From NCBI GenBank assembly GCA_007258455.2, contig VDFB02270651.1, positions 700,162,217 to 700,226,216 of the forward strand: a stretch of DNA of 64,000 bases, read 5' to 3'. A program made the position numbers and the translations under genes. This document shows positions 33,900 to 46,265 of the stretch, in pieces. This DNA is from Sequoia sempervirens. Lineage: Eukaryota > Streptophyta > Pinopsida > Cupressales > Cupressaceae. Each line of letters opens with the position of its first letter. Within the stretch, counting starts at the first letter, position 1. Under the pieces are notes generated by a model that made no database searches, had not been told where the DNA came from, and saw nothing but the letters and a program-made list of their open reading frames with translations.

Positions 33900-35387
33900 T
33901 GTAGTGTATAAAAATGTATCCCTTTACATTTTCACACTTGTTTGGGACCTTCTTATTAAAATATACTTAATAATGCCTTAATCTAGTGTTGATAAATGTA
34001 TCCATTTATATTTTCACACTTATTTGGGCCCTCTTAATTAAATTGAGATTAATTATACCTTAATTAGCCCTTTTATTCATTTACAAGCTTAATAAATTAT
34101 ATTTTTTGAAGGGGAAACTTGACAATAATTAATGCCTAAACATAACACTTTACCTTGAGCAATGTGTGTTCCAGGAATAGGGATCTGGGACTCCATGGGT
34201 CCTCCCTAAACCTTTGGACCTAAATTTAAATTATGTTTTTGGTGGTATTTTAACATCTCCAAATCCATATTTCAATGTCAGCTTGTGATATTTGAATTTC
34301 GAGAAATTAAGGATACATACCTTTAAATACAAAGTTGTTCCACTAAGTTTCACCTAGCATTTTTGGAGAACTTCAAAAGCACTTTCAAGAGAAATTTCAC
34401 AAGAGAAAATTCGATGATCAAGAGCATTCAAGAGAAAATATATCAGATATTTATTGCAACAATCAAGATCTATTCATCATGTCAAAGTCTTCTTGCATCA
34501 TGCATGTTTTTGGAGCTAACATTGTCATGTAGGTTTCAAGATCAACTTTAAGCATTCAAAGCATTATTCAAGTGTCAAGATCCACATCCAATTCAACCAT
34601 TTCATGCAAGTTGCAGAATTTATAAGATCTCCATTATCAAGGTTTCATTCAAGGGTTTGTGGAGTGGTAACATAGCTTTATTCATTCTTCATTCCTTCTT
34701 TCATTTCATTATTTCATTTCAATGTTTGATTGCCAAAATAGGGTTTGACCAAGGCAAACCCCCATTCACCAAAAACAAACATTTTTCTCTCTTGTATGTG
34801 TGATTGCATATTTAGGTTGAAGGATTGAAGACCTTTTGAAGATCAAGATTGGAAAAAATTTCAAAGTTGTCAAATCCCATAATCTAACCTATAGATCAGA
34901 TTTTTGAATTTTTGACACTGAAACCTAGACAAATTAGAAGCTACAGATCAGTAGAAGAGACTCCTAAAATTTGTAGAAAAACATTGAAAAAAGACCCATT
35001 CATGCATGGGAAAATGAGTCCTAATAAGCCTTTATAAACTATCTCTTGGTGACTAGTAAACAAATTTTTTCCCTTCTCAGATCTGCATTTGGTTTTCTAG
35101 TTTTGCTAATATTGAGTTTAATATTGTTTTTTCAAGTGTTAGATTTCATTTTGGAGTTGATTTTCTATTTTTAGTTTTTCTCCCCCAAGTGTTGTTTGAC
35201 CTTCACCCTCATCCTTTGAGCATAAGTAAATCTATAGATTCTCACATTGACTTGATTCACCTAAGGGTTGTTAGTCAATTCATTGTGGGGATCTCATTTC
35301 CTAGTGAAATGTTGAGAAATAGGTACATCACAACCCCCACTGTTCATCCATACCACATTTTTGATAAACCTATTTTTTGTTGTTTTA
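33900..35387 (+). repeat. D2 3' LTR
   Basis: 1488 bp, matching 1648-1940 plus 28585-29716 except for the first 69 bases, which the 5' copy has lost. The terminal dinucleotide is TA where the 5' LTR has CA. Confidence 0.88.
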
Positions 35388-35399
35388 GTGTTACCTCAC

Positions 35400-37092
35400 A
35401 ACAACTAAATAAGGATAATCTCCATCAGAGAGAAGATGGATACAATTAATTATGTCTCCCAAATTTTCAATATGAGCCTCCATAAACAAGTTTGAAATAC
35501 CTATCGAGAAGGCATCACAAGTCACTATATCTAGAAGAAGATAAAGATCTTGTTGCACTGAATGATAAGAAGTGATATTTGTAGCAACACAAGAATCATC
35601 AACTACAACAATATACTAACGAGATGAAATGCATGTCTCAATAATGGGATCACATGTGAGAATGTCGAGGTTCAAGTAACCAAAATTCTCTTCAAAATCA
35701 TAGTCCACACTAGAAGTGTGATCATCATCTATAGTATCAAAGTCATCATTAGGAACAAAGTATGAAAAGGTATATAGATAAGATGCATGATCAACCATCC
35801 CAGTAGCAATAACCTCTTTTCTCTCCAAGTCTTTGATTATAACTAAATCAAGAGTGAATTCCACAGTCCTCCCTACTTGACCTTTAGTGATTTGATAGAT
35901 AGAAAGGAGTTTGTTTGTCAATTGAGGTACACACAAGACATCATTGAAGGTTGCACCCCCAATATTAATAGATCCCCTCCCAATTACATTCACATAAGTA
36001 TGATTTCCCATCAAAATGGGTGGCATTACACAAGGCTCAAAAGAAGAGAACATAGACTATGAAGATGTCATATAATGAAAATCTCTCAAATCTAGAAGTC
36101 ATATCCCTAATCTATGACCTATAGAAGCACAAAGAGCTTGAAATTTTTTCTTACTTTTCTCAATAGTATGACTCTTTTCCTTATAAAATTTTTAAGTAGA
36201 AATTATAGAAAGTAAACTATTTTTTTCTTCACAAGAAGATGTTTCAATTCATCAAGACCCTTCTTATAATAATAGTGTTCTTCATATCCATGCTTCATGC
36301 AATATACATAAGTAGAAATCTCCTTCTTATATGATTCCCCTTTAGAGGAATTGTTATGCTCTTCTATGGAATTATATGTGGATTGTGTGTTCTTACGCTT
36401 TTTGTTTTTCTTTTATTTTCCACTCGAAGACTTCTCATCCTTTGCAATCAAGGTGTGGGATTTTGAAGACTCCAAAGAACCCATTTTAATAAGCTTGTCT
36501 TTCTCCCTAGTGAGTTGCATAGAAAAATCCTCAAAGGAAGGAATCTTAAATTCACTCCCAAAGGCACTCTTTGTATCATAGAAATTAGACACAAACACTA
36601 AATATTTAGGTCCTAGAATTGAAAGAACACTTAACACCAATTTTGTATCTTATTTTTCAATTTTACAATCCTTCAATTATGTTCTCAATGAATTGAATTT
36701 CGTGATGAATTCTTGTATGTTGTCAAAATTACATGGATTAAGACATTAATTCATTCTCCAACAAATGTCTTTGAATTTCATTTATTTGTGCAAATAAGTT
36801 TGACAATGTACTTTGCATAGCCATGGGTGTATCCAAGTTCTCAATGTGAAACAATAACTTAGGAGATCTACATAAAAGCAAAAATAACCAATGGCTTCTT
36901 CATAGCTATTTAACCATTTAAATTCTTTTTAGCTTCATCATCTTTTGGTTCACCATCAAGCCCATGAACTATCCTATAGAATCTCTTAATTCTTAGTAAT
37001 TTATTCATTTTATAATTCCATTTATAATAGTTGTAAGGTGTTAGAAGTGGAATTGAAGAGTGCTCCATGATGAAACAAGAAGGAAAGAACAC
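35400..37092 (-). pseudogene. Copia G gag and protease remnant
   Basis: Gag start reads MEHSSIPLLTPYNYYKWNYK, the usual copia Gag opening. Next come a coiled Lys/Glu-rich part (36640-36413), a Cys/His remnant (YVYCMKHGYEEHYYYKK) and a protease remnant in which DSGASHHMT has become DLRDFHYMT. The conserved post-protease stretch follows (LCVPQLTNKLLSIYQITKG, VEFTLDLVIIKDLERKEV, 36053-35616). Many stops and frame changes. No integrase or RT in the window. Confidence 0.78.
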
Positions 37093-38434
37093 AAATCAAG
37101 ATGAATGTAACCAAAACCATAAGAAGAATATCTCATAAATTCACACAATAAAAGAACCCCCTAACAATATATGATATTTTCAATTTATGATTACTATGAT
37201 TACAAATGTCACATTGCCAAAAACAACAAAGTGGTCTTGATCTTGGCACATCCAAAAGCCAAATTTGGCCACAAAATAAACATATTTTTGTATTAAATAA
37301 GATCAATCTGATCACACCATTCTAAAGTACACAAAAAATTATTCACTTTTAGAAAAACTACACCTAAAAATGTTATTGTAGGGGTGAAACGAAGCCTTGA
37401 AAGTTCCCAAAATGAGAACAACTCAACAATACCTATGAGAATATGCAATTTTTAGAAATTTTAGAAATAAAAATTAAAAATTATCTACACCACTACAAAG
37501 AGCATAAAATTTTGTCCCAAATCAAAAAAATGCTCGTAAAAAGGAGGTCCTCAACCCGAGTTATGAGCATTTGAAAATTTCCCTCCAAAACCAAAATGCA
37601 AATAGAGAGGGGGGATTTAAAAAGATCTACCGATGTCACTACTGATGTAATGTTGACATCAACAGATGATGAGAAATATTTTGATAGCTTTTGGGATGTC
37701 ATCAATCATGTTCGGGTATGGAATATTCTACAAAGGGTTAGAATATTGTTTTGTTCTGCACACCAAAATATGTTTTAAAAAACATAGAATACTTGTTGTC
37801 ATTTCTTTTATATATTGCCAATTATTTAAAGGTTTATTGGTTTATTTTAAACTGACTAATTATCGTTTGTATTTGTGGCAAGGCCCACCCACACCACCAA
37901 ATTTTAATAGAATAATATATATTAAATTGTACTAAGTTTTTGACCAATTATGGCAATCATATGGTCGTACGAACAACCAAATTGGGGAGATTTTTCTCTT
38001 ATGGCCCTAGGAAAAATCTAATTTTGACAACTTTATAGTTGATCTTGGGGTTTTTGGGCCTTTTGGATGTGATGGAAGGGTTGTATTTGACCCAAAAATG
38101 CTCCAAAATTGTAGCTAGCTCCTAGATCTAGCAACCACTCTTCAACTTCAAACCCTCATAGATCTAGCCTCATATATCCAATTTGGATGAAATAAAAGGA
38201 AAACATGACTTTCTCAAACACCCTGAACTTAATGGCGAGCTTAGAATTGTACCAAAGAGCTCCAAAATAAACCTGAAATACAAAGCCACAAAGATAAACC
38301 TCCCCAAAACCTGGTATTTCTATCAAGTTTTTTGATTCTCTAGATTGTCATTTGGTGCAAGAGAATCTATCATACTCAACTTTTGAAGATCTACCAATAT
38401 ATCTCCAAAAATACTAACCAAAGGCACCCAACTT

Positions 38435-38446
38435 TCTTTAATACCA
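38435..38446 (-). promoter_or_regulatory. Copia G primer site, decayed
   Basis: Minus strand TGGTATTAAAGA directly follows the LTR end TGTACA. It differs from TGGTATCAGAGC at three sites, two of them C-to-T or G-to-A. Confidence 0.7.
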
Positions 38447-38822
38447 TGTACAAGAGTTGGATATGGAGATGGCCACCAAGATCTAGAGGCCAAATGGAAA
38501 GCACAAAGAGATAAGATCAATATGACAAGAATAAATTATATCATATCAATAATGTAAATATAATTCAATATATAATGTATGAGACCCTTGGTTATATAGC
38601 CAAGGTGAGACATTGGATTAAACAAAATCATGACAAGTGTCTTAATCCTATGACAACTAACTCATAAAGTATTAAATGACCCAGGAAAAATATTAAATAA
38701 CATGATAAGATCACATTACACCTAAGACTTCTAGAAAGATTCCTAGGACCTAAGTAAACTTAACATGTGAATATGACCTACTAGGTAAACTAGCTAGGTA
38801 GGAAACCTTATTCACACCAACA
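38447..38822 (-). repeat. Copia G 5' LTR
   Basis: 376 bp in minus sense from TGTTGGTGTGAATAAGG to CTCTTGTACA. Contains GGCTATATAACC (38593-38604) as a likely TATA box. No second LTR in the window. Confidence 0.72.
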
Positions 38823-40095
38823 AATATTTGGTTTGTCAATTTAGATTTTTTAGATTCCTTTGATAAAATATTTTTGAGCTTTATCATCAAAATGATGCAA
38901 TGATTAGGTTATAGTTCTAAAATTTGTGCCTATATTCAAATTCTCCTCAAAGATGGCAATGCTTATGTAGTGGTAAATAAATCTATATTTGATTTATTTC
39001 TTATGCAATGACCATTAAGCAAGGTTGCCCCTTATCAACCTTCCTTTATGTTCTTATTGTTGATGCATTGAGATGTTTATTACACAAATCCAATAAAATT
39101 CATCTCATTTAGGGTATTTCCATTCCTTTAATTTTTTCACTTATCAATTCCCATTTTATTGATGATATCATAAAAATCTAAAAGATAATTAAATAAAATT
39201 ATTTTAGTTTGAACCTTTATTGCTCTATTTTTGGATTGCAACTAACACATCAAAAGATAGATTTATTAATGATTCAAATTGGTCTCACCCCACAATGGAT
39301 ACCCAAAGATAGGAAAATGGTAAAATCACTCATTATTTGTGTATCCCTTTTGGAATGGGATTGTCTCTTATTGATATATAGAAATGGTATGTCTATGAAT
39401 TAAAAATTAAGCTATCTAATTAAGGAAATGAAAACATTCTTTAGCTAAAAAAAATTAGGTTCTAAATAATTTTTTTTATTTGGATAAAAAAAATTAGGTT
39501 ACAAATAAAAAAATTCTTGCTACACATGTCTACATCTCATGTAGGATGTTGTCTATAACATGATTTGAGATATTTTTTTAGTTTATTTGTTAATTTATTT
39601 GGTCCAGGTGGTATAGTAATGTTGGTTGTAGAACCATATCTTAGCTTCAATACATTTAACCTAAATCTAAAGGTGTACTTGTTCTTATAGAGCTTGAAAT
39701 GGAAGGAACATGTTTGGTTCCTAAATGGTTCATTAGAGTTTCTAAAGGTGACAAGCCATGAAAAGTATTACTCACATAGATTTTCTACTACTACTGCTAT
39801 CAAAATAAAATGGTAAGATTTCAATTGGATAGATACAATTGTCTTTGCCCTTAATTTTCAAATTAAAGCATCTTTCCATATTCAATCTATTAAAAAATAA
39901 TGGCTAAAAATATGTCAATTTCTAGTAAGTGGAGAGACTCTTTGTAGCACAATTTTAGTTTTTAATCTTCATCCATTTGGTGGAATGGCATGTTCAAATT
40001 TTCAAGAAAACTATTGATAATCATGTTTTTATACTAGATAATTACATTTTCAAGAAAAAAATTAAACAATTTAGGGATTTACATAACCATCCTTC
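38823..40095 (+). pseudogene. LINE (L1-type) reverse transcriptase remnant
   Basis: Plus strand, several frames. Readable blocks in LINE order are LDFLDSFDKIFLSFIIKMM, then IKQGCPLSTFLYVLIVDAL (about 39015-39075), FIDDI (the counterpart of FADD), LCIPFGMGLSLIDI (about 39330), ILATHVYISCRML and PKSKGVLVLIEL (about 39665). These correspond to RT catalytic and thumb regions of plant L1 elements. The 5' part is missing, where copia G abuts, and copia B (40096-45520) interrupts the 3' part. Heavily decayed and non-functional. Confidence 0.75.
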
Positions 40096-40737
40096 TATAA
40101 GGAAGCTAAGGTAGTGGAACAACTTCCTACTAATATTGAGAGGAGAATAATGAAAAACTTATATAGATCTTTAAAAGTTACAGAAACTTAAACAAAAATA
40201 AACATAAATATAATGCAGACCATGACATAGTGATTTACGTGGGGAAAACCCTTTCAGGAGTAATACCCCACACTCCAAAAGCCACCCAATATATTATTCA
40301 ATAAATCACAAAGATTACAATATACTTGTAGAGAAAGCTTCTCATAGGAGTATCACCACTCAGAGATCAAGAGACAACACAACTTCTATCAGACTCTCAG
40401 AATACATCACCATCTCTCTCTACCACAGTTGTAATACAATTCCCTCATAAAATAGAGTTACATTCTAATTCAAGATAGACCAACAAACTATCCACCATTA
40501 GATCTAAAACCTAATAATTAACGATTTATATTTACACTATATCATTTATCTAATGTATGTCAGCCATTTTAGTAGTTTCCTAAAAAATTAACAAAAAATT
40601 ATTTACACGTATCCCACTCCTCCCCCATGATGCCATTGTATATTACACCTATTGGTGTAACTAGGAGATATATATATATATATCCTATCAACAATAACCT
40701 TTATATAATTGCAAGGTTGAGACACAATTTCCCAAAA
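40096..40737 (-). repeat. Copia B 3' LTR
   Basis: 642 bp. Outer tip reads TA where the other LTR has TG, and the inner tip CA has become AA. Carries a short extra block including a TA run at about 40664-40682 that the 5' LTR lacks. Confidence 0.88.
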
Positions 40738-40739
40738 AA

Positions 40740-40752
40740 TCTCCCACTTTTC
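40740..40752 (-). promoter_or_regulatory. Copia B polypurine tract
   Basis: Minus strand GAAAAGTGGGAGA lies just upstream of the 3' LTR, the common copia form. Confidence 0.82.
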
Positions 40753-40829
40753 AAACACATTGCAAGAGCAATGGGAGGGGGTAAACATTGTCTCTTAATT
40801 GCTAGGGGCCAAAAGGCCCATAATCTCTT

Positions 40830-43800
40830 AACACTATCTAAACTTCTCTGTGCTCACAAGCTTAGTTAAGAAATCAACAACATTCATCAAAGTCACTACC
40901 TTAGCCAAATTCACCATGCCATCTTTGACCATATCTCAAACAAAATGATATTGTACATCAATGTACTTGGTCCAGGCATGAAATGTTGGGTTCTTGGCTA
41001 GACATATCACACTCTGACTATCACAAAAAATTATCATTGCACCTTGTTTTATTCCAATATTTGAACAGAGTCTCTTAAGCCAAATGGCTTCTTTACAAGC
41101 ATGAGTAGCTTCCATATACTTCACTTCAATAGTGGACAAAGCAACCACAACCTATTGCTTACTCATCCAACTGATTGCACCACCAAATAATGTAAAAACA
41201 TAAGCCCTGGTGGATCATTTTCTATCAATATCACCTGCCCAATCTAAATCCACATAACAATGAATTTCAAGGGAAATATTTTCTTCGGTCACATTACTAT
41301 GATAACACAAGGAATAATTTGAAGTACCATGCAAATATTTGAAGACCCTTTTAACTATATTTGAATGAACTCTACCAGGATTAGACATATATCTGGAAAG
41401 AACTCCCACTACTTGGGGAATGTCTAGTCTAGTACTTACCATAGCATACATCAAACTTCCAATTGCACTCTAGTAAGGGACTCTGCTCATTTCTTCCATC
41501 TCTAATGGAGATGTTAGACAATCTAAAATAGATAACTTTGTTCCAATATAAATGGGAACACACAATGGTCTACAATCTTGCATGTTAAACCTTTGTAAAA
41601 TTGAATTGAAATACTTACTTTTTCCAAGCCATAGCTTTCTGTTCACTCTATCTCTTTTAATTTACATCCGAAGAATGTGCCTAGCTGCACCAAGATCTTT
41701 CATTTTAAATTTAGCAGCAAGTTGATATTTTAGTTCTGAAATCATACCTTTCCCTCTGCCAATAAATAACATATCATCAACATATAATAAAATAAATAGG
41801 AAATGATCACCATCAATTTTATCATAAATACAATGATCTGATTTAGAATGCTCAAATCCCAAACTCAACATATATGTGTCAAATTTCTGGTACCACATCC
41901 TAGGACTTTGTTTTAAGCCATACAAATATTTCTTCAATTTGCAAACCAACTTACTTTTACCTTTCACCACGTAGTGCTCTGGTTGTGTCATATAAATATC
42001 CTCCTCCAAGTCACCATGAAGAAAAGCATTTTTCACATCCATTTGCTCAAACTCTAAATCATAAGCAACAACAATATCAAGCAAAAACCTAATGAATGTC
42101 ATTTTTGCAATAGGAGAGAATATCTCACCATAATCAACACCCTCAACTTGAGAGTAACCTTTTGAAACCAAACTTTCTTTGTACTTCTCAACACCTCCAT
42201 CTGAACCAATTTTTTTCTTGAACACCCATTTGCAACCAACAAGTTTTCGCCCTTCAAGCAATGGTACAAGATCCCATGTATTATTATTTTTCAAAGATGT
42301 CATTTCTTCATCCATAGCAATCTTCTAGGATTCTGCATCATTCATACCTAATGCCTCTTCTATATATTTGGGTTCATCCATGTTAGTATGCAAAGAAAAA
42401 ATATATCTCCAATCATTAGGTGTATACCTTTCAAGTGGTTGTCTATTCCTTGTAGACCTACGAACAAGTTGAGTTGGAGGTTCTTCCTCCTCTTCTGAAG
42501 ATCCAAAGCTAGTTGAGCTCTCCTCAACTTCTTGTCTATCCTTAGGCCTCAATTCAACTTTCTCAGGTGTAGAAGGAAATTGAATCACATCTTCTTGTTT
42601 ACTTTGTTATGGCTGCAATGTAACAGAAGAAGGCTTAGTTTCTCTAAAAATAACACTTCTACTATATATTACCTTTTGTGCAATAGGTTCCCAAATCTTG
42701 TATCCTTTCACACCATAACTGTATCCAATGAAGATACATTTCACAGCCTTGTTCTCCAACTTTGTTCACTTCTCCTTTGGAACATGTGCATATACCTCAC
42801 AACCAAAAACTCTAAGATGTATTAATGAAGGCTTGCGACCCGACCATGCCTCTATAGGCGTCTTGTCAAAAAGAGCTAATGTAGGAGACCTATTAATCAA
42901 GTAACAAGTAGTGGAAATAGCTTCAACCCAAAACCTTTGTTCTAGGCTAGCATCACTCAACATACTCCTAGCCTTCTCCATCAGTGTCATGTTCATTCTT
43001 TATGCAACTTCATTTCTTTGTGGAGAATACAGAGTTGTCTTTTGTCTATGAATACCTCAATATTTATAGAATCTATCAAAATAATTAGAGAAAAATTCAC
43101 CGCCATTATTAGTCCTCGAACATTTTATTTTCTTTCTAGTCTGCAACTCAACCATTACTTTAAATTCTTTAGATCGATTAAAAAATTTAGATCTACTCTT
43201 TAGAAAATATACGCATATCCTTCTACTATAATAATCAATAAATGAAACCTAATATGTGGATTAACCAATCGAAGGAACATCTACAAGACCAAACACATCA
43301 CAAGATTTATGAGAACTTGAGTAAAATTGAATGTGGTTTTGTTTTCCATAAATGCAATGCTCATAAAAATTGAATTGAAGATTACAATCAAGCAAACCTT
43401 CAACAAGGTTTTTATTTTCAAGTTCCTTAGACCCTTTTCTCCAATGTGGCCAAGTCTCTGGTGCCATAAAATAGTTTTCTCTGCAAGTAACTTTGTTTCA
43501 AAAGAAAGAGCACCCTTGGGTACCCAAAATCCATGACCATCTATTGAAGGTGAAACCCTCACTTCTTCCACAGACTTGTTTTTCATAGAAGTACTATTGC
43601 ACTCAATAGTGCATGCATCAAGCTTATACAATGTGCCATATCTAACACCTCTAACCATCTTCCATCCTGCATCATAAAATACTACCTACAAACCCACATC
43701 TATTAGGTTGCTTATAGATAACAAATATTGTGCTAATCCAGGGATATGCAACACACCATTAATCCTTTTTATTCTACCATTAGGAAACTTGATTTTAAAT

Positions 43801-44778
43801 TTACCATGGCCAAAAATGTATAAATGAGAATCATCACCCAAGTACACCTTACTTCCATCAAATTCTTCATATTCAAAAAACCAATCTCTATTAAAGGTCA
43901 TATGGAAAGATGCACCTAAGTCAATTAACCATGCATCATTACCTGCAAAAGTTGTCAAATATGCAATCAATGTGTCACCATCTTCCTTATTGGACTTAGA
44001 ATTAGAATCAAATTTCTTCTTTTTCTTCTTTTTTCTTCTTTTCATTCCTTACGAACATGTCTAGGCTTACCATAGTTTTAGCAATAACTTTGGACTTTCG
44101 AGGAGATTTAGATCTCCCCTTGGACTTGGATTTGTCACGCTTCTCATTCTTCTTTCCTTTTTCCTTAGGTCTTCCATGAACATCTAGGTCCTCCTTGGAA
44201 ATGACAAATATCTTCCTCCTCATCTCTTCAAAAAGAAAAGAACCCACCACATCTTCAGTCTTCAAAATAACAGAAGTGCTCCCAATAGCCATAACAAGAG
44301 AATCCCACGAATTAGGCAAAGAACAAAGCAAGATTTGACATATCTCCTCCTCATCCATTTTGACACCAACGGATTCCAATTGAGCCACTAGCATATTGAA
44401 TGCTTCCAAGTGATCTGTGATTCATCCACCCTCTTCCATTCTCAAGGAATACAATTTCTTCCTCAAGAAAATCTTGTTCACTAAATATTTGGCCTGATAC
44501 ATCTCACCAAGCTTCTTCCATTGTTTCTGTGTAGAGGTCTCCTCATGGACATTAATTAAAAAAGAGACTACCAAACACAATATAATTAGAACCTTGGAAT
44601 TATGGTCCATAACATCATATTGAGTAACCTGAGTATGATCTGTAGGCCTTGAAACATTCTCATCAATAGCATCCCATAGATCTTGATCTATCAATAGATC
44701 CTCCATCTTCAGCTTCCACATTTCAAAATTATTTCTAAAAAAATTATCCACCTCTATTCTCCCTAATGAACATACCAT
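40830..44778 (-). pseudogene. Copia B gag-pol polyprotein
   Basis: Gag from 44778 (VDNFFRNNFEMWKLKMEDLL, KKLYSLRMEEGG, LCSLPNSWDSL). The zinc knuckle near 44050-44085 is readable only in another frame, with one Cys changed to Tyr. Protease active site is DLGAS, where DSGAS is expected in copia. Integrase: LWHQRLGHIGEKGL; zinc site with one Cys changed to Tyr (YEHCIYGKQ); TNNGGEF with the catalytic Asp as Asn; and the catalytic Glu replaced by a stop near 43005. RT: FEQMDVKNAFLHGDLEEDIY, YGLKQSPRMWYQKF, LLYVDDMLFIG (about 41780). RNase H: DLDWAGD, IFCDSQSVICLAKNP. Stops and frameshifts are frequent. Confidence 0.92.
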
Positions 44779-44888
44779 TTGAAAATCCCTACAACAAGAT
44801 CACAAAGTATCTTCTACACAAGCTCCCACTCAAACCTAGATTAGTCCAAAAACCCCAACAACCCACAACTAAAACCAAAGGTGATCGG

Positions 44889-44900
44889 GCTCTAATACCA
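44889..44900 (-). promoter_or_regulatory. Copia B primer binding site
   Basis: Minus strand TGGTATTAGAGC two bases after the LTR end CCTTACA, one C-to-T change from the initiator-Met complement. Confidence 0.9.
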
Positions 44901-44902
44901 CT

Positions 44903-45520
44903 TGTAAGGAAGCTAAGGTAGCATAACAACTTCCTACACTAATATTGTGAGTAGAATAATGTAAAACTTTTATAGATCTTAACAGTTACAAAAACTTAAA
45001 CAAAAATAAGCATAAATATCATGCATACCACGACATAGTGATTTATGTGGGGAAAACCCTTTCAGGAGAAAAACCCCACACTTCAAAATCCACCCAATAT
45101 ATTATTCAATAAATCACAAAGATTACAATATACTTGCAAAGAAATGTTCTCACAGGAGTATCACCACTCAGAGATCAAGAGACAACACGATTGCTACTAG
45201 ACTCTCAGAATACATCACCATCTCTCTCTATCATAGTCGTAATACAACACCCTCATAAAATAGGGTTGCATTCTAGGGAAAGAAAGGCCAACAAAATATC
45301 CACCATTAGATCTAAAACCTAATAATTAACGGTCTAGATTTTCAATATATCATTTATCTAATGTATGTTGGTCACTTTAGTAGTTTCATGAAAAAGTTGA
45401 CAAAAAATTGTTTACACGCATCCCACTCCTTCCCCATGATGCCATTGTATATTACACCTATTGGTGCCTATCAACAATAACCTTTATATAATTGCAAGGT
45501 TGAGACATAATTTCCCAACA
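44903..45520 (-). repeat. Copia B 5' LTR
   Basis: 618 bp, in sense TGTTGGGAAATTATG to CCTTACA, pairing with 40096-40737. Confidence 0.92.
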
Positions 45521-45525
45521 CCTTC

Positions 45526-46265
45526 TATGTAAAGATCTTCATGGTGGAACTTCAAAGTGTTAATATTTTTTGGAAAAATAAAGGAGATAAATTATCAATT
45601 ATAATGAAGAATTAAATGATATAACTGAGAAACAAAACAAAGAAATAGAATTCATAGAGGTGCAAGAAAAAAAAATTATGTGGTTCACCCTTTGGGCTAC
45701 ATCCACAAACAATAGTAGTCCAGTTTTATTAAAACTTCTAGAAAATTACAAATACAAATAACCTACAACAATATGTCGCAACGTGTAATTTTAAATCTTC
45801 ACAATTTTCACCTCTCAACACACACACACTCTGCTATGTGCATCACCATGAACCTGCAATCATCTCAACACTACTATGTGTAACTTGCACTAGTTTTTCT
45901 TCTAGTTTTTAACTTTCATCTACAACAAGAAAATATTGACTATTTCAAGTAGTTATGAATTATTTTTTCAATAGAATTATAACAAGAATTTTTAGTGAAA
46001 TCTTTATTAAAAATATAGTGATGAATAGTATTATTTTTCATACTATGACATGTTACAATTTACACATTTGGATAAATAGATGTACAACTATCTATTTCTT
46101 TAGTGAACTATATTGTAATATTATTTTTCCAAATTGTCTCATTATATTCTCAATTATAAGTTTTATCAAAGAATAATCAAATAATAGCTTCCTAACTAGA
46201 TCAAATAAATAATCTCCAAAACAATCATTTCAAAGTATAAACCATCCTCAAGAGAAGGTTAGCAT
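45526..46265. other. LINE tail and unassigned sequence
   Basis: The first 80 or so bases continue the LINE remnant after copia B. From about 45650 a segment with GTGGTTCACCC and GGGCTACATCCAC resembles the R/U5 part of copia LTRs and could be a decayed solo LTR, but no ends are defined. The rest is AT-rich without features. 46261-46265 (AGCAT) is the target duplication of element F. Confidence 0.45.

Larger units (their letters stand above)
28585..35387 (+). mobile_element. D2: related non-autonomous gag-type LTR retrotransposon
   Basis: Together with 1648-1940 this makes an element of about 7.1 kb on the plus strand: 5' LTR (split by D1), leader, decayed ORF, 3' UTR, polypurine tract and 1488-bp 3' LTR. 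The polypurine tract and LTR start (TGTAG) match D1, and the ORF is homologous to D1, so they are relatives in opposite orientation. D2 lacks the Gag core present in D1 and any RT or integrase. The bases after the 3' LTR (GTGTT) have no partner on the left because the 5' tip is lost. Confidence 0.85.
35388..38822 (-). mobile_element. Copia G: 5'-half fragment of a Ty1/copia element
   Basis: In minus sense: a 376-bp LTR (38822-38447), a decayed initiator-Met primer site, a leader, decayed gag and a protease region, then an abrupt end at the D2 3' LTR. The rest of pol is not visible on the other side of D2. D2 therefore appears inserted in G, though the left junction was lost with the D2 LTR tip. 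Its right end abuts a LINE remnant, which it may have entered. Confidence 0.72.
40096..45520 (-). mobile_element. Copia B: full-length, decayed Ty1/copia element
   Basis: 5425 bp with LTRs of 642 and 618 bp and a perfect target duplication CCTTC at 40091-40095 and 45521-45525. Primer site and polypurine tract are in the expected places for a minus-strand element. Gag-pol is complete in order but has many stops, frameshifts and lost catalytic residues, so it is older than copia A. RT and RNase H wording (LLYVDDMLFIG, ALSTIEVKYMEATHACKEAIWLK) resembles the Tork/Tnt1 group; that placement is inference. It interrupts the LINE remnant. Confidence 0.93.

Noticed and set aside
45640..45950. Solo copia LTR
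   Set aside because: Only an internal R/U5-like phrase is visible; no ends, target duplication or second copy.
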